Positions 40,072 through 47,958 of a stretch of DNA of 64,000 bases are shown piece after piece. The stretch spans positions 178,043-242,042 of the forward strand of contig NZ_JARACP010000007.1 of the NCBI RefSeq assembly GCF_028765545.1, read 5' to 3'. Below the pieces are notes generated by a model. The model did not search any database and had not been told where the DNA came from. It saw only the letters and a program-made list of their open reading frames with translations. The translations under genes were made by a program, and so were the position numbers. This DNA is from Aliivibrio sp. S4MY1 (GTDB taxonomy: Bacteria > Pseudomonadota > Gammaproteobacteria > Enterobacterales > Vibrionaceae). Position 1 is the first letter of the stretch. Every line of letters begins with the position of its first letter.

Positions 40072-40235
40072 TCATAGAACTCAGCGGTAACCAAATACGG
40101 ATACCGCTGACTCATTTATTAATTTTGCATTATTCTGTCTTATTCTTTACATATCGTTGAACTCAATTCATATTTAAACGTCTATTATTAATAGATACTT
40201 CTCATTGGCTAAAATTTACAATATTAAAGGCATTC

Positions 40236-40733
40236 ATGAAAAAACTAATCCTCTCTACGTGCTTATTGTTACTTTCTACTTCAAGCTTTGCAGCAGAATC
40301 ATGCTCAGATAAAACCATTGTTGGCCAAATTGAAACTATTCATATTAAAGAATTAAACACCAATTACGAAGCTCGTATTGATACAGGGGCTGCAACCACC
40401 TCAATTCACGCCACTAATATCCAAATTATTGGCCAAGATGAAAAGAGTGACAATATGCGAGATCACTTGGGCGATACGGTTAAATTTACAACTTACAACG
40501 AAGATGGTGAAGCAACTCAACATACCAGCCGTATCATTAAAGTAAGTAAAATACGTAATGCTCAAGGAGTAGAGCGTCGATATGCTGTACGAATGCATTT
40601 AGAATTTGATGGTAAGGATAAAAAAGTAGCCGTGAACCTACGTGATAGAAGCAAATTAGACTACAAACTTTTAATTGGTCGTAACTGGTTAGAAGGTGAT
40701 TATTTAGTCGATGTAGAAAAAAATGCAGAATAA
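40236..40733 (+). CDS. Periplasmic retropepsin-like protein (RimK-associated Zn_protease family)
   Basis: A 165-residue protein with a signal peptide (about 1-19, ending SFAA) and a clan AA domain with ARIDTGAATTS and KLLIGRNWL. It shares the layout of the lipoprotein at 31764-32417 but has no lipobox and no Pro-rich linker. The function is unknown; PF05618 members are called putative zinc or aspartic proteases. Confidence 0.8.
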   Translation: MKKLILSTCLLLLSTSSFAAESCSDKTIVGQIETIHIKELNTNYEARIDTGAATTSIHATNIQIIGQDEKSDNMRDHLGDTVKFTTYNEDGEATQHTSRIIKVSKIRNAQGVERRYAVRMHLEFDGKDKKVAVNLRDRSKLDYKLLIGRNWLEGDYLVDVEKNAE

Positions 40734-40776
40734 CGTTTGTTTTTTATACGGTTAAGTGCTTTTCTTCAAAAAATGC

Positions 40777-40805
40777 TTTACATAAAAATCAAAGCTGACT
40801 ATTAT
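40777..40805 (+). promoter_or_regulatory. Promoter of the tRNA-Ser/tRNA-Asp unit
   Basis: TTTACA (40777-40782), a 17-bp spacer and TATTAT (40800-40805) lie ahead of the GC-rich discriminator CACCGC. This is typical of stable-RNA promoters. The start would be a few bases before the mature tRNA-Ser. Confidence 0.75.
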
Positions 40806-40815
40806 TCACCGCACT

Positions 40816-40906
40816 GGAGGGATGGCTGAGTGGTCGAAAGCACCGGTCTTGAAAACCGGCAACCGTTAATAGCGGTTCTAGGGTTCAAATCCCTATCCCT
40901 CCACCA
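40816..40906 (+). tRNA. tRNA-Ser (anticodon UGA)
   Basis: A class II tRNA with acceptor GGAGGGA/TCCCTCC, anticodon loop CTTGAAA (TGA), a long variable arm (CCGTTAATAGCGG), a T-arm with GGTTCAAAT and an encoded CCA. The discriminator base is A, whereas E. coli serine tRNAs have G. Confidence 0.95.
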
Positions 40907-40944
40907 CTTTTAAAAATTCAGATAGAGTCTGGATTTTAAAAATT

Positions 40945-41021
40945 GGAGCGGTAGTTCAGTTGGTTAGAATACCGGCCTGTCACGCCGGGGGTCGCGGGTT
41001 CGAGTCCCGTCCGCTCCGCCA
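40945..41021 (+). tRNA. tRNA-Asp (anticodon GUC)
   Basis: Acceptor GGAGCGG/CCGCTCC, anticodon stem CCGGC/GCCGG with loop CTGTCAC, T-arm CGGGTTCGAGTCCCG and GCCA at the end. A terminator follows at 41030. This intact copy is the likely parent of the array downstream. Confidence 0.97.
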
Positions 41022-41029
41022 ACACAACG

Positions 41030-41059
41030 AAGCCTTGTCAGAAATGACGAGGCTTTTTT
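41030..41059 (+). terminator. Terminator of the tRNA-Ser/Asp transcript
   Basis: AAGCCTTGTCA, a GAAA loop and TGACGAGGCTT, followed by T's. Confidence 0.85.
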
Positions 41060-41123
41060 GTATCTGTCGAATATAGAAATCACCACTTTTAAAAATTCAG
41101 ATAGCGTCTGGATTTTACACATT

Positions 41124-41232
41124 GAAGCGGTAGTTCAGTTGGTTAGACTTTCTATTGGAGAGCTTAGCGGCCTGACACGCCGGGGGACGTGCTGCTCTCA
41201 AGGTGAGATAGAAAGTCCCGTCCGCTCCGCCA
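41124..41232 (+). ncRNA. tRNA-Asp-like element, array copy 1
   Basis: Acceptor halves GAAGCGG (41124-41130, one mismatch) and CCGCTCC (41222-41228) with GCCA are kept. A perfect 10-bp stem GACTTTCTAT (41146-41155)/ATAGAAAGTC (41208-41217) is inserted, with an inner GAGAGC/GCTCTC stem and an anticodon-like hairpin GGC-CTGACAC-GCC. The T-arm is lost. It is unlikely to be a working tRNA. Expression is unknown. Confidence 0.6.
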
Positions 41233-41240
41233 ACACAACG

Positions 41241-41270
41241 AAGGCATTGTCGAAAGACGATGCCTTTTTT
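41241..41270 (+). terminator. Terminator of array copy 1
   Basis: AAGGCATTGTC, a loop and GACGATGCCTT, followed by a run of T's. Confidence 0.75.
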
Positions 41271-41334
41271 GTATCTGTCGAATATAGAAATCACCACTTT
41301 TAAAAATTCAGATAGCGTCTGGCTTTTACAAATT

Positions 41335-41443
41335 GAAGCGGTAGTTCAGTTGCTTAGACTTTCTATTGGAGAGCTTAGCGGCCTGACACGCCGGGGGACG
41401 TGCTGATCTCAAGGTGAGATAGAAAGTCCCGTCCGCTCCGCCA
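41335..41443 (+). ncRNA. tRNA-Asp-like element, array copy 2
   Basis: Same architecture as copy 1, with GTTGCTTAG for GTTGGTTAG and GATCTC for GCTCTC. The second change breaks the inner stem. Its following hairpin (41452-41481) ends CCTTCGTTG, so the T-run is interrupted and termination is probably weaker. Confidence 0.55.
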
Positions 41444-41545
41444 ACACAACGAAGGCATTGTCGAAAGACGATGCCTTCGTTGTATCTGTCGAATATAGAA
41501 ATCACCACTTTTAAAAATTCAGATAGCGTCTGGATTTTACACATT

Positions 41546-41654
41546 GAAGCGGTAGTTCAGTTGGTTAGACTTTCTATTGGAGAGCTTAGCGGCCTGACAC
41601 GCCGGGGGACGTGCTGCTCTCAAGGTGAGATAGAAAGTCCCATCCGCTCCGCCA
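41546..41654 (+). ncRNA. tRNA-Asp-like element, array copy 3
   Basis: Nearly identical to copy 1, differing by CCCATCCG for CCCGTCCG before the 3' acceptor strand. All extra stems are intact. A terminator with a full T-run follows at 41663-41692. Confidence 0.58.
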
Positions 41655-41662
41655 ACACAACG

Positions 41663-41692
41663 AAGGCATTGTCGAAAGACGATGCCTTTTTT
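41663..41692 (+). terminator. Terminator of array copy 3
   Basis: Same hairpin and T-run as copy 1. Confidence 0.75.
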
Positions 41693-41913
41693 GTATCTGT
41701 CGAATATAGAAATCACCACTTTTAAAAATTCAGATAGCGTCTGGCTTTTACAAATTGAAGCGGTAGTTCAGTTGCTTGAAGCTTCAATAATCAATTAAAC
41801 CTTATTAATTTGTTCTGTATTACTATCATCACAGTTTAATTTATGCTTTGGGTTTCTTTATACTTAACAAAGGTATAGCATGGATGCTTGAATATATTAA
41901 GCTAGGATAGGCA

Positions 41914-43146
41914 ATGAAGCCAATACATATCGACTCCACCTATGGTGTTGTTATCCATCGTAATTTTACCCCTCTTTATGTTGATGAAAAATACGCACAG
42001 ATGTTTGGTTTTGAATCCATTGATGATGTAATGAATTTGAACTCTTTATTTGACATCATCGACCCAAAATTTCATTGCGCAGCCCAACAAGCCTATAACG
42101 ATGTAATGTCAGGTAAAGAACTGCCTAAAGTTCGTTCCTACGTAAATCAAAATGTGCGTGGCGAAATATTCTCAGTACTTACTGTGGATCATGTCATTGA
42201 ATGGGAAGGTCAACCCGCTCTTCAAATTACGGTTATTGATATGTCAATGATCGACCAAGCCAATGAACAAATCCTAGAGCAAGAACAAAAATATAAAGAT
42301 CTTATTTGGCATTCATTACAAGGAATTCTTGTTCATAGAGACTTTAAACCATTAATGATCAATCCTTCTTTTGTTGACATAATCAGAGCAAAATCCGTAG
42401 CTGAAGTCATGGCTCTAGATAATTTCATGCGTATTATCCCTGAGCATAACCATGATAATGCTAAAAATCGCTACCAAGAACTTATTAGCGGAAAAGTTAC
42501 ATCAACAAATTCGATTGTTGAAAATATCGCATTTGATGGCGAGGTACGCTACTTTCATTTATTTGAGAGTGTCATCAATTGGGACGGAGAACCTGCCGTT
42601 CAAAGCTCCATGATTGATGTAACAGAAAAGTATAATTTAGAAAGACAAATCAAATATCAAGCGTCACATGATGATTTAACAGGATTATTAAATCGCAGAG
42701 CTATTTCCGAAAAAATAACACAGGAAACACTAGGTATATCTTGCCCTTCAGAAACATGTCTATTAATTGACATAGATAATTTTAAGCTTATCAATGATCA
42801 ATTTGGTCACTATGCTGGAGATGAGGTAATTAAGCGATTTTCTAAGCTATGTAAAACCATTGTCGGTGATTCAGGGTTAGTCGGTCGATGGGGCGGTGAA
42901 GAATTTATTGTATTCCTACCACAAAAAGATAAAGAACAAGCCTATACCTTTGCAAAACGTATTCTTCAGGAATGTAAACAAGAACACTATGAGTTCTCAG
43001 GAAATAAGCATACCGTAACCGTAAGTATTGGTATGAGTATTTGTTCACCTAAGCATTGTCATATTGAAGCTTTAATCCAAGATGCAGATAACAACATGTA
43101 TCAAGCAAAACAACAAGGTAAAAACCAAATTGTTATGCCTGAATAA
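41914..43146 (+). CDS. PAS-PAS-GGDEF diguanylate cyclase
   Basis: A 410-residue, apparently soluble protein. Two PAS-like sensor domains (about 5-115 and 130-240) share the pattern GVVIHRNFTPLYVDEKYA and GILVHRDFKPLMINPSFV, suggesting internal duplication. A GGDEF domain (from DDLTGLLNRR, about 253) has the active-site variant GGEEF at 327-331, which is catalytically competent in the family. Predicted to make cyclic di-GMP in response to an unknown cue. It lies directly after the tRNA-derived array. Confidence 0.88.
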   Translation: MKPIHIDSTYGVVIHRNFTPLYVDEKYAQMFGFESIDDVMNLNSLFDIIDPKFHCAAQQAYNDVMSGKELPKVRSYVNQNVRGEIFSVLTVDHVIEWEGQPALQITVIDMSMIDQANEQILEQEQKYKDLIWHSLQGILVHRDFKPLMINPSFVDIIRAKSVAEVMALDNFMRIIPEHNHDNAKNRYQELISGKVTSTNSIVENIAFDGEVRYFHLFESVINWDGEPAVQSSMIDVTEKYNLERQIKYQASHDDLTGLLNRRAISEKITQETLGISCPSETCLLIDIDNFKLINDQFGHYAGDEVIKRFSKLCKTIVGDSGLVGRWGGEEFIVFLPQKDKEQAYTFAKRILQECKQEHYEFSGNKHTVTVSIGMSICSPKHCHIEALIQDADNNMYQAKQQGKNQIVMPE

Positions 43147-43156
43147 GTTATGTTGA

Positions 43157-43393
43157 TTAATAAAACTCGATAGTAATACCTAATTCCTGAGCAAGTATCT
43201 CTAGTTGCTCAGCATTATCGAGTTTAATTGACCACTTCATACCACTTCCTACAGCACTTATTACGTTAACCCCACCAATTAAAGTAAGTGCATCTGCTTC
43301 AGCCTGCATGGTTACCCTTGAGGTGTTATTAAGTCTCACTACCATCTCGTGTGGATTTACAATTATATCGCCTTCGGAAAACGTAACTTTCAT
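43157..43393 (-). CDS. Small DUF3389-like protein
   Basis: A 78-residue acidic protein (FSEGDIIVNPHEMVVRLNN, then LTLIGGVNVISAVGSGMKW). It resembles the vibrio DUF3389 family from memory. It has no signal peptide and no membrane segment. The function is unknown. It is convergent with the GGDEF gene, 10 bp apart. Confidence 0.6.
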   Translation of the reverse strand: MKVTFSEGDIIVNPHEMVVRLNNTSRVTMQAEADALTLIGGVNVISAVGSGMKWSIKLDNAEQLEILAQELGITIEFY

Positions 43394-43562
43394 TCCCTAC
43401 TTCCCAATCTTAGAATGCCTACAACCTCAAATTATACTATTTTTCTCTGATAGAAAGTGCTCTTTTTACACCATGCTAGTTACTTCATATTTTCTGTTCA
43501 TCACATTTGTTACATATTCATCACTGCCTTTTCTTGACTAAAATATCCACACAATCTACTCT

Positions 43563-43580
43563 AGCGCACAACTGTACGCT
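43563..43580. promoter_or_regulatory. Candidate FabR operator of the desaturase gene
   Basis: AGCGCACA-AC-TGTACGCT is a near-perfect inverted repeat like the FabR sites of E. coli fabA and fabB (AGCGTACA-N2-TGTWCGCT). It sits just downstream of TTGACT (43534-43539) with 17-bp spacing to TACTCT, covering the likely start site. Confidence 0.65.
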
Positions 43581-43597
43581 TAAATGGAATATTTATT

Positions 43598-44725
43598 ATG
43601 CATCAAGGATCAAAACCACCTATTATTTGGTTAAATGTATTTATATTTACATCAAGTTTATTACTCGCTTTAATCGCGACCCCACTTTATGCCTATTACA
43701 ATGGACTAAGTAGTGAACATTGGATCTGGCTATTAATCGCTTTCAGTTTTTGTAATCTATCTATCACAGCAGGTTATCACCGTTTATGGTCGCATAAAGC
43801 CTACAATGCCCACCCTGTCCTGCGTTTTATTTTTGCTTTAGGTGGTGCATTTGCACTACAAAATAGTGCTCTGCATTGGTCTTCTGACCATCGTGTTCAT
43901 CATCGCCATGTTGACAATAACGACAAAGATCCTTATTCCGCCAAACGTGGGTTTTGGTTCTCTCATATAGGCTGGATGCTACGTCATTACCAACCTGCAA
44001 CTTACAATGATTATGCAAATTGTCGTGACCTACAAAAAGATAATATCGTGATGTGGCAACATAATCATTACGTACCACTTGCCCTATTAATGAATATAGG
44101 AATTCCTGTATTACTTGGCGTAATTTACGGAGACATTATCGGCATGCTACTTGTGATTGGTGCTGTGCGCTTGGTATTGAGCCACCACACCACTTTCTTT
44201 ATCAACTCACTTGCTCATATCTGGGGTTCCCAGCCTTATACTGAAAAAAACACCGCGCGTGATAATGGCATTTTAGCTGTATTTACGTTTGGTGAGGGGT
44301 ATCATAACTATCATCATATTTTTGAGAACGATTACCGAAATGGTATTTACTGGTGGCAGTATGATCCGACAAAGTGGTTCATCAAAAGCTGTTCATGGTT
44401 TGGCTTAACAGACAAACTTCGAGTAAGTCCGCAAGCAAAAATAGAGAAAGCTAAAGCCCTTATGTTACGTAAGAAAGCGGAAGATAAAATTGCATCTCTC
44501 CATAATTATCATGTCGTTAAAGAACATTTAGAAGCAGAGTATGATGCGCTGATTGAACGTATGTCTGAGTATTATGATTCTAAAAAGAAACTGCTTGAAA
44601 ACAAAAAGAATGCATTATCAAAACAATATGAATTAGCATTACTTCGTGTGCAGCATAAGCAGATCAAACTACAATTTGAGCAGCAGAAAAAAGCATGGAA
44701 TAGTTTAATATTACAGTACGTTTAA
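43598..44725 (+). CDS. Membrane acyl-CoA/acyl-lipid delta-9 desaturase
   Basis: A 375-residue fatty-acid desaturase. The three histidine boxes are present: HRLWSH (61-66), HRVHH (98-102) and a late HNYHH. Four membrane spans and an unusual charged coiled-coil tail of about 90 residues (from about 285) follow the catalytic part. It introduces a double bond into saturated acyl chains, probably for membrane fluidity in the cold. The FabR-like operator upstream fits control by the unsaturated/saturated balance. Confidence 0.9.
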   Translation: MHQGSKPPIIWLNVFIFTSSLLLALIATPLYAYYNGLSSEHWIWLLIAFSFCNLSITAGYHRLWSHKAYNAHPVLRFIFALGGAFALQNSALHWSSDHRVHHRHVDNNDKDPYSAKRGFWFSHIGWMLRHYQPATYNDYANCRDLQKDNIVMWQHNHYVPLALLMNIGIPVLLGVIYGDIIGMLLVIGAVRLVLSHHTTFFINSLAHIWGSQPYTEKNTARDNGILAVFTFGEGYHNYHHIFENDYRNGIYWWQYDPTKWFIKSCSWFGLTDKLRVSPQAKIEKAKALMLRKKAEDKIASLHNYHVVKEHLEAEYDALIERMSEYYDSKKKLLENKKNALSKQYELALLRVQHKQIKLQFEQQKKAWNSLILQYV

Positions 44726-44740
44726 TCTACTTTTTCTATA

Positions 44741-44776
44741 CAAAAAAGGACACTTCATAATAAGTTGTCCTTTTTA
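44741..44776. terminator. Bidirectional terminator
   Basis: AAAAAAGGACAC and a GTCCTTTTT stem, with imperfect middle pairing, lie between convergent genes. Confidence 0.8.
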
Positions 44777-44793
44777 ATTATTTTCCGATACTA

Positions 44794-45759
44794 TCAAAGT
44801 AATTTTTTACGGTAGACGCTCAACAGAAGCAACCCAAACAAACTACCAAAAGTAAATGCGCCACCAGAGCCACCACTTAAATCTATCGCGGTTCTTGTAG
44901 GTACTATTTCACCATTTTGTGCTTTGCGTATCCAATCTGAATATTGGCTAACATCAGTAAAAACTGATTGTGCATTTAGTGTTCCATCACCACAAACACT
45001 CGGACCGAAACTAACAATACCTATTTGAGTTTTTACACCTTTATTATCCCAAATCAGTGGGCCACCGGAATCCCCTTGGCACGTTGCTGTAACTAAATCA
45101 CTGACATCAAAAGAGCTTCCTGTTGCACAAACTTGTTTATTTGATGTGGTCAAATTAGTCCATATATTACATACATCAGGAGTAACGTATGTCACCGTCG
45201 CTTCCCTAAAGTCAACTTGGCTGTTTGCTGTACTTGAATTTAATCGACCATAGCCAATAATGTTAAAGTTTTTCACTGGGGTTGATCTATATTCCTGCCC
45301 TTCAGCTGTCGAGTCACCTAATATAGCAGCGTGTGATGATGTATATGTCGGTAAAGGTTGAGATAACTCAAGCACAGCTACATCATTAAGTAACGTTGAG
45401 TGATTATAGTCACGTGGATAATAAATCTTTTTAACTGCGACTCTTTGTGCAGCCAACATGCCTTGACCATCATTCGCTTCTATGGCAACTTTCATATTCC
45501 CAATACGGTAAGAGGCCACATCATAAACACAATGTGCTGCAGTTAAAATATGAGTGCTATCTAATACTGAACCACCACAAAATGGATATATTGTTCCCGG
45601 TCGGCTATCATATTCAAACATTAGTGAAGCCATGAATGGATAATCAGCCACATTTGCAGAGTTTCCTCCGACAATATATGGTGAAACATTAATATCTTCT
45701 GCTTGTAGGGCAAAAGAGCAGAATGATAATGGCAATACCAAACCAAGAGCTAGTTTCAT
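44794..45759 (-). CDS. Secreted trypsin-like serine protease with GlyGly-CTERM
   Basis: A 321-residue S1 protease. A signal peptide (about 1-20) is followed by an activation site before IVGG (29-32) and the triad His76 (LTAAHC), Asp126 (NDVAVLEL) and Ser231 (GDSGGP). The C-terminus is GGSGGAF, a hydrophobic span and RKK, the GlyGly-CTERM sorting signal processed by rhombosortase and tied to type II secretion in vibrios. The ATG at 45759 has AAGGAAT upstream; one at 45777 does not. Confidence 0.9.
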   Translation of the reverse strand: MKLALGLVLPLSFCSFALQAEDINVSPYIVGGNSANVADYPFMASLMFEYDSRPGTIYPFCGGSVLDSTHILTAAHCVYDVASYRIGNMKVAIEANDGQGMLAAQRVAVKKIYYPRDYNHSTLLNDVAVLELSQPLPTYTSSHAAILGDSTAEGQEYRSTPVKNFNIIGYGRLNSSTANSQVDFREATVTYVTPDVCNIWTNLTTSNKQVCATGSSFDVSDLVTATCQGDSGGPLIWDNKGVKTQIGIVSFGPSVCGDGTLNAQSVFTDVSQYSDWIRKAQNGEIVPTRTAIDLSGGSGGAFTFGSLFGLLLLSVYRKKLL

Positions 45760-45962
45760 CTTTATTCCTTGATACACGGATAATATATGCTAATAATATA
45801 CCAATAGGTTATTTAATTTTAGCGCATGTTTGCTATTTTTTCATCTTCAGCAACACTTTTCGTTGCAGTTAACATGATTTTAATGTCCTTACATAAATAA
45901 AACACGTTATCGCGATATTTAGAATGCAACTAAGCTAATCAAAATAAATAGTAGGGAATACG

Positions 45963-46976
45963 ATGGGAAGAGTTTTCTTTTTTGATTTACTAAGATGCAT
46001 TGCCGCAGTTGCAGTAGTGGCGATTCACGTATTAGCTCCCTATCGACATGAGTTAAATGCCATCCCTTTTGATGAGTGGGCAACGGCGGTTTCTGTGAAT
46101 AGTTTAAGTCGCTGGGCTGTTCCTGTTTTTATTATGATCACCGGCGCATTAATGCTCAGTGACAAAAGAGAATTTGACGCCTCATATTATGTAAAAAAAC
46201 GGCTTGGTAAGGTTTTTGTTCCTTTTATTTTCTGGTCAGTTTTTTATGCGTTATTTTCAGGATTAACTGCGCAAGGTTATGACTTTGAAGCAGCAAAAAA
46301 AATTCTTATCGTTCTGCCTTTTGAATACACTTATTACCATCTAGGCTTCTTTTATTATTTTCTTCCGCTGTATATCGTTATCCCGTTTTTTCGAGTGATG
46401 GTTCAAAAAATGGATAATACCGCACTCTTTTCACTTATTGGCGTGTGGTTACTTACTACCTGTTTCTTTCTTGTTAAATTTGAAGGGTTCTGGAGCACAG
46501 AGATCTGGCTGTATAGTGGTTACTTGCTGTTAGGCTATGCTCTATACCAACGAGTTTCATTAACTAAAACGAACACCATAATCGCACTCATTATTGGTGT
46601 AACAGCACTCGTAACAACCGTTTATATGGTGATAAGCCAAAGTGTTCTATTAGGAGAATATACGGTAGGTAGGTGGTTATCTTATAAGACCATAAATACC
46701 GTTGCAGCCGCTGGAATGCTGTTTTTTGTTTGTCGCTATTATGGTGAATCACTTTCAGATAAATCACGTAAAATTGTTGGATTTATTAGTACCTACAGTT
46801 TAGGTATTTACTTACTTCACCCATTATTCTTATGGCCAATGAAAAATTACGAGTGGTACGAAGGACATAACCCGATGTGGGTTATCCCTGCTTGGGTCAT
46901 ACTCAGTGGTGCTGGTGCCCTTGGATTAAGTTGGTTACTTTCTAAATCCAAGAAAACAGCCTGGCTTGTACCTTAA
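45963..46976 (+). CDS. Acyltransferase 3 family membrane protein
   Basis: A 337-residue protein with about ten membrane spans. The family-3 N-terminal motif is FFDLLRCIAAVAVVAIHV (catalytic His) and RWAVPVFIMITGALM follows. Such proteins O-acetylate surface sugars or glucans (OafA/WecH type). The acceptor is unknown. It is convergent with the LysR gene. Confidence 0.87.
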   Translation: MGRVFFFDLLRCIAAVAVVAIHVLAPYRHELNAIPFDEWATAVSVNSLSRWAVPVFIMITGALMLSDKREFDASYYVKKRLGKVFVPFIFWSVFYALFSGLTAQGYDFEAAKKILIVLPFEYTYYHLGFFYYFLPLYIVIPFFRVMVQKMDNTALFSLIGVWLLTTCFFLVKFEGFWSTEIWLYSGYLLLGYALYQRVSLTKTNTIIALIIGVTALVTTVYMVISQSVLLGEYTVGRWLSYKTINTVAAAGMLFFVCRYYGESLSDKSRKIVGFISTYSLGIYLLHPLFLWPMKNYEWYEGHNPMWVIPAWVILSGAGALGLSWLLSKSKKTAWLVP

Positions 46977-46980
46977 TTTA

Positions 46981-47886
46981 TTAACCCTGTTCGGCTGTGA
47001 TGATTAGTTGTCGCAGCCATTGATTCGCTTTGTTTTTTTCAAATTTCGTAGTCCAAATCATATGGATTTTTGTTGCTCGTACAGGAAAAGGGACATCCAA
47101 TAATTGCAAGCCAAAGCTCTCTTTATACTGAGAAATCAAACGAACTGAATTAATACCAATAACATCCGATTGAGCAACACACGCCATCATTCCCATCATG
47201 GAGGTATGCTCACTGCCCATTTTACGGTTCGGCAAGGCCTCTTCAGCTAAGTAATCTGTTATTGTTTGCTTAAAGCGACGAATGTTTAAAAATGCATGAT
47301 CTTCTTCAAAGAATCGCTCCCGAGTAATAATTCCTGATATTCTTGGGTGACCACACCGTGCGATACAACATATTTCATCTTCTGATACCACCATGCTTCT
47401 CAATGACGACTGTCTTGGTTTCATCACATCCAATGCCAAATCTACTTTCTCTAGCATCAAGGCATCAATAATCTCTTCTTCATTACTCGGTAACTCTCTT
47501 AGCGTCACCGTAATACCACTCTCTTTGAGCAATGCTTTTAATCGTATCTGCAACCGAGGTAATACTGACTCTAACGCGTAAATAGAAAATGCTCGCTTCG
47601 ATGTCTTAGGATCAAATGCCTCACCTTCATCACCGACATTTGTTAAAACCATAATCGAAGACTCAACTTGTTTAAACAAACTCGCACCATAATTTGTCAT
47701 CTCTATGCCACGACCTGAACGTACAAATAATTCACGACCTAGAGAGGTTTTTAGACGACGAATAGCATTACTCACCGACGACTGCGTTAAATCAAGCTCT
47801 TCTGCCGCTTTAGTGAATGAACCCGTTTGACATACAGAAACAAAAACTCGTAATAAATTCATATCGAAATCTTTTTGCTTTGGCAT
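46981..47886 (-). CDS. LysR-family transcriptional regulator
   Basis: A 301-residue protein. The N-terminal winged helix (NLLRVFVSVCQTGSFTKAAEEL, then LTQSSVSNAIRRL) is followed by a co-inducer-binding domain. It is divergent from the alkyl sulfatase gene, so it probably controls it. The ligand is unknown. Confidence 0.9.
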   Translation of the reverse strand: MPKQKDFDMNLLRVFVSVCQTGSFTKAAEELDLTQSSVSNAIRRLKTSLGRELFVRSGRGIEMTNYGASLFKQVESSIMVLTNVGDEGEAFDPKTSKRAFSIYALESVLPRLQIRLKALLKESGITVTLRELPSNEEEIIDALMLEKVDLALDVMKPRQSSLRSMVVSEDEICCIARCGHPRISGIITRERFFEEDHAFLNIRRFKQTITDYLAEEALPNRKMGSEHTSMMGMMACVAQSDVIGINSVRLISQYKESFGLQLLDVPFPVRATKIHMIWTTKFEKNKANQWLRQLIITAEQG

Positions 47887-47958
47887 TTTCTACCCCTTCT
47901 AGTTCCTGCAATTAAACCACTTAATACATTTATATTGTAAATATCAAGTATACAGATT

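Larger units (their letters stand above)
41081..41777 (+). repeat. Tandem array of 211-bp tRNA-Asp-derived units (3 full, 1 truncated)
   Basis: Units begin with CACCACTTTTAAAAATTCAG at 41081, 41292, 41503 and 41714, exactly 211 bp apart. The same block begins at the 3' end of tRNA-Ser (40902). Each full unit contains the old tRNA-Ser/Asp spacer, a remodelled tRNA-Asp, a terminator hairpin and a TATCTGTCGAATATAGAAAT tail. The fourth unit stops after GTTGCTT at about 41777. Units 1 and 3 share variants, as do units 2 and 4. This fills most of the gene-free stretch 41022-41913; 41778-41913 shows nothing recognised except the leader of the next gene. Confidence 0.92.

Noticed and set aside
41058..41725. 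Near-identical 60-84 residue reading frames on both strands of the tRNA-derived array
   Set aside because: They span tRNA sequence, stems and terminators, have no ribosome sites, and repeat only because the DNA repeats.
41081..41777. CRISPR-like regular repeats
   Set aside because: Units are 211 bp with no unique spacers and no cas genes; they are tRNA-derived tandem duplications.
40907..41913. Integration site of a genomic island at the tRNA genes
   Set aside because: tRNA 3' ends are repeated, but there is no integrase, cargo or distant attachment copy in the window.
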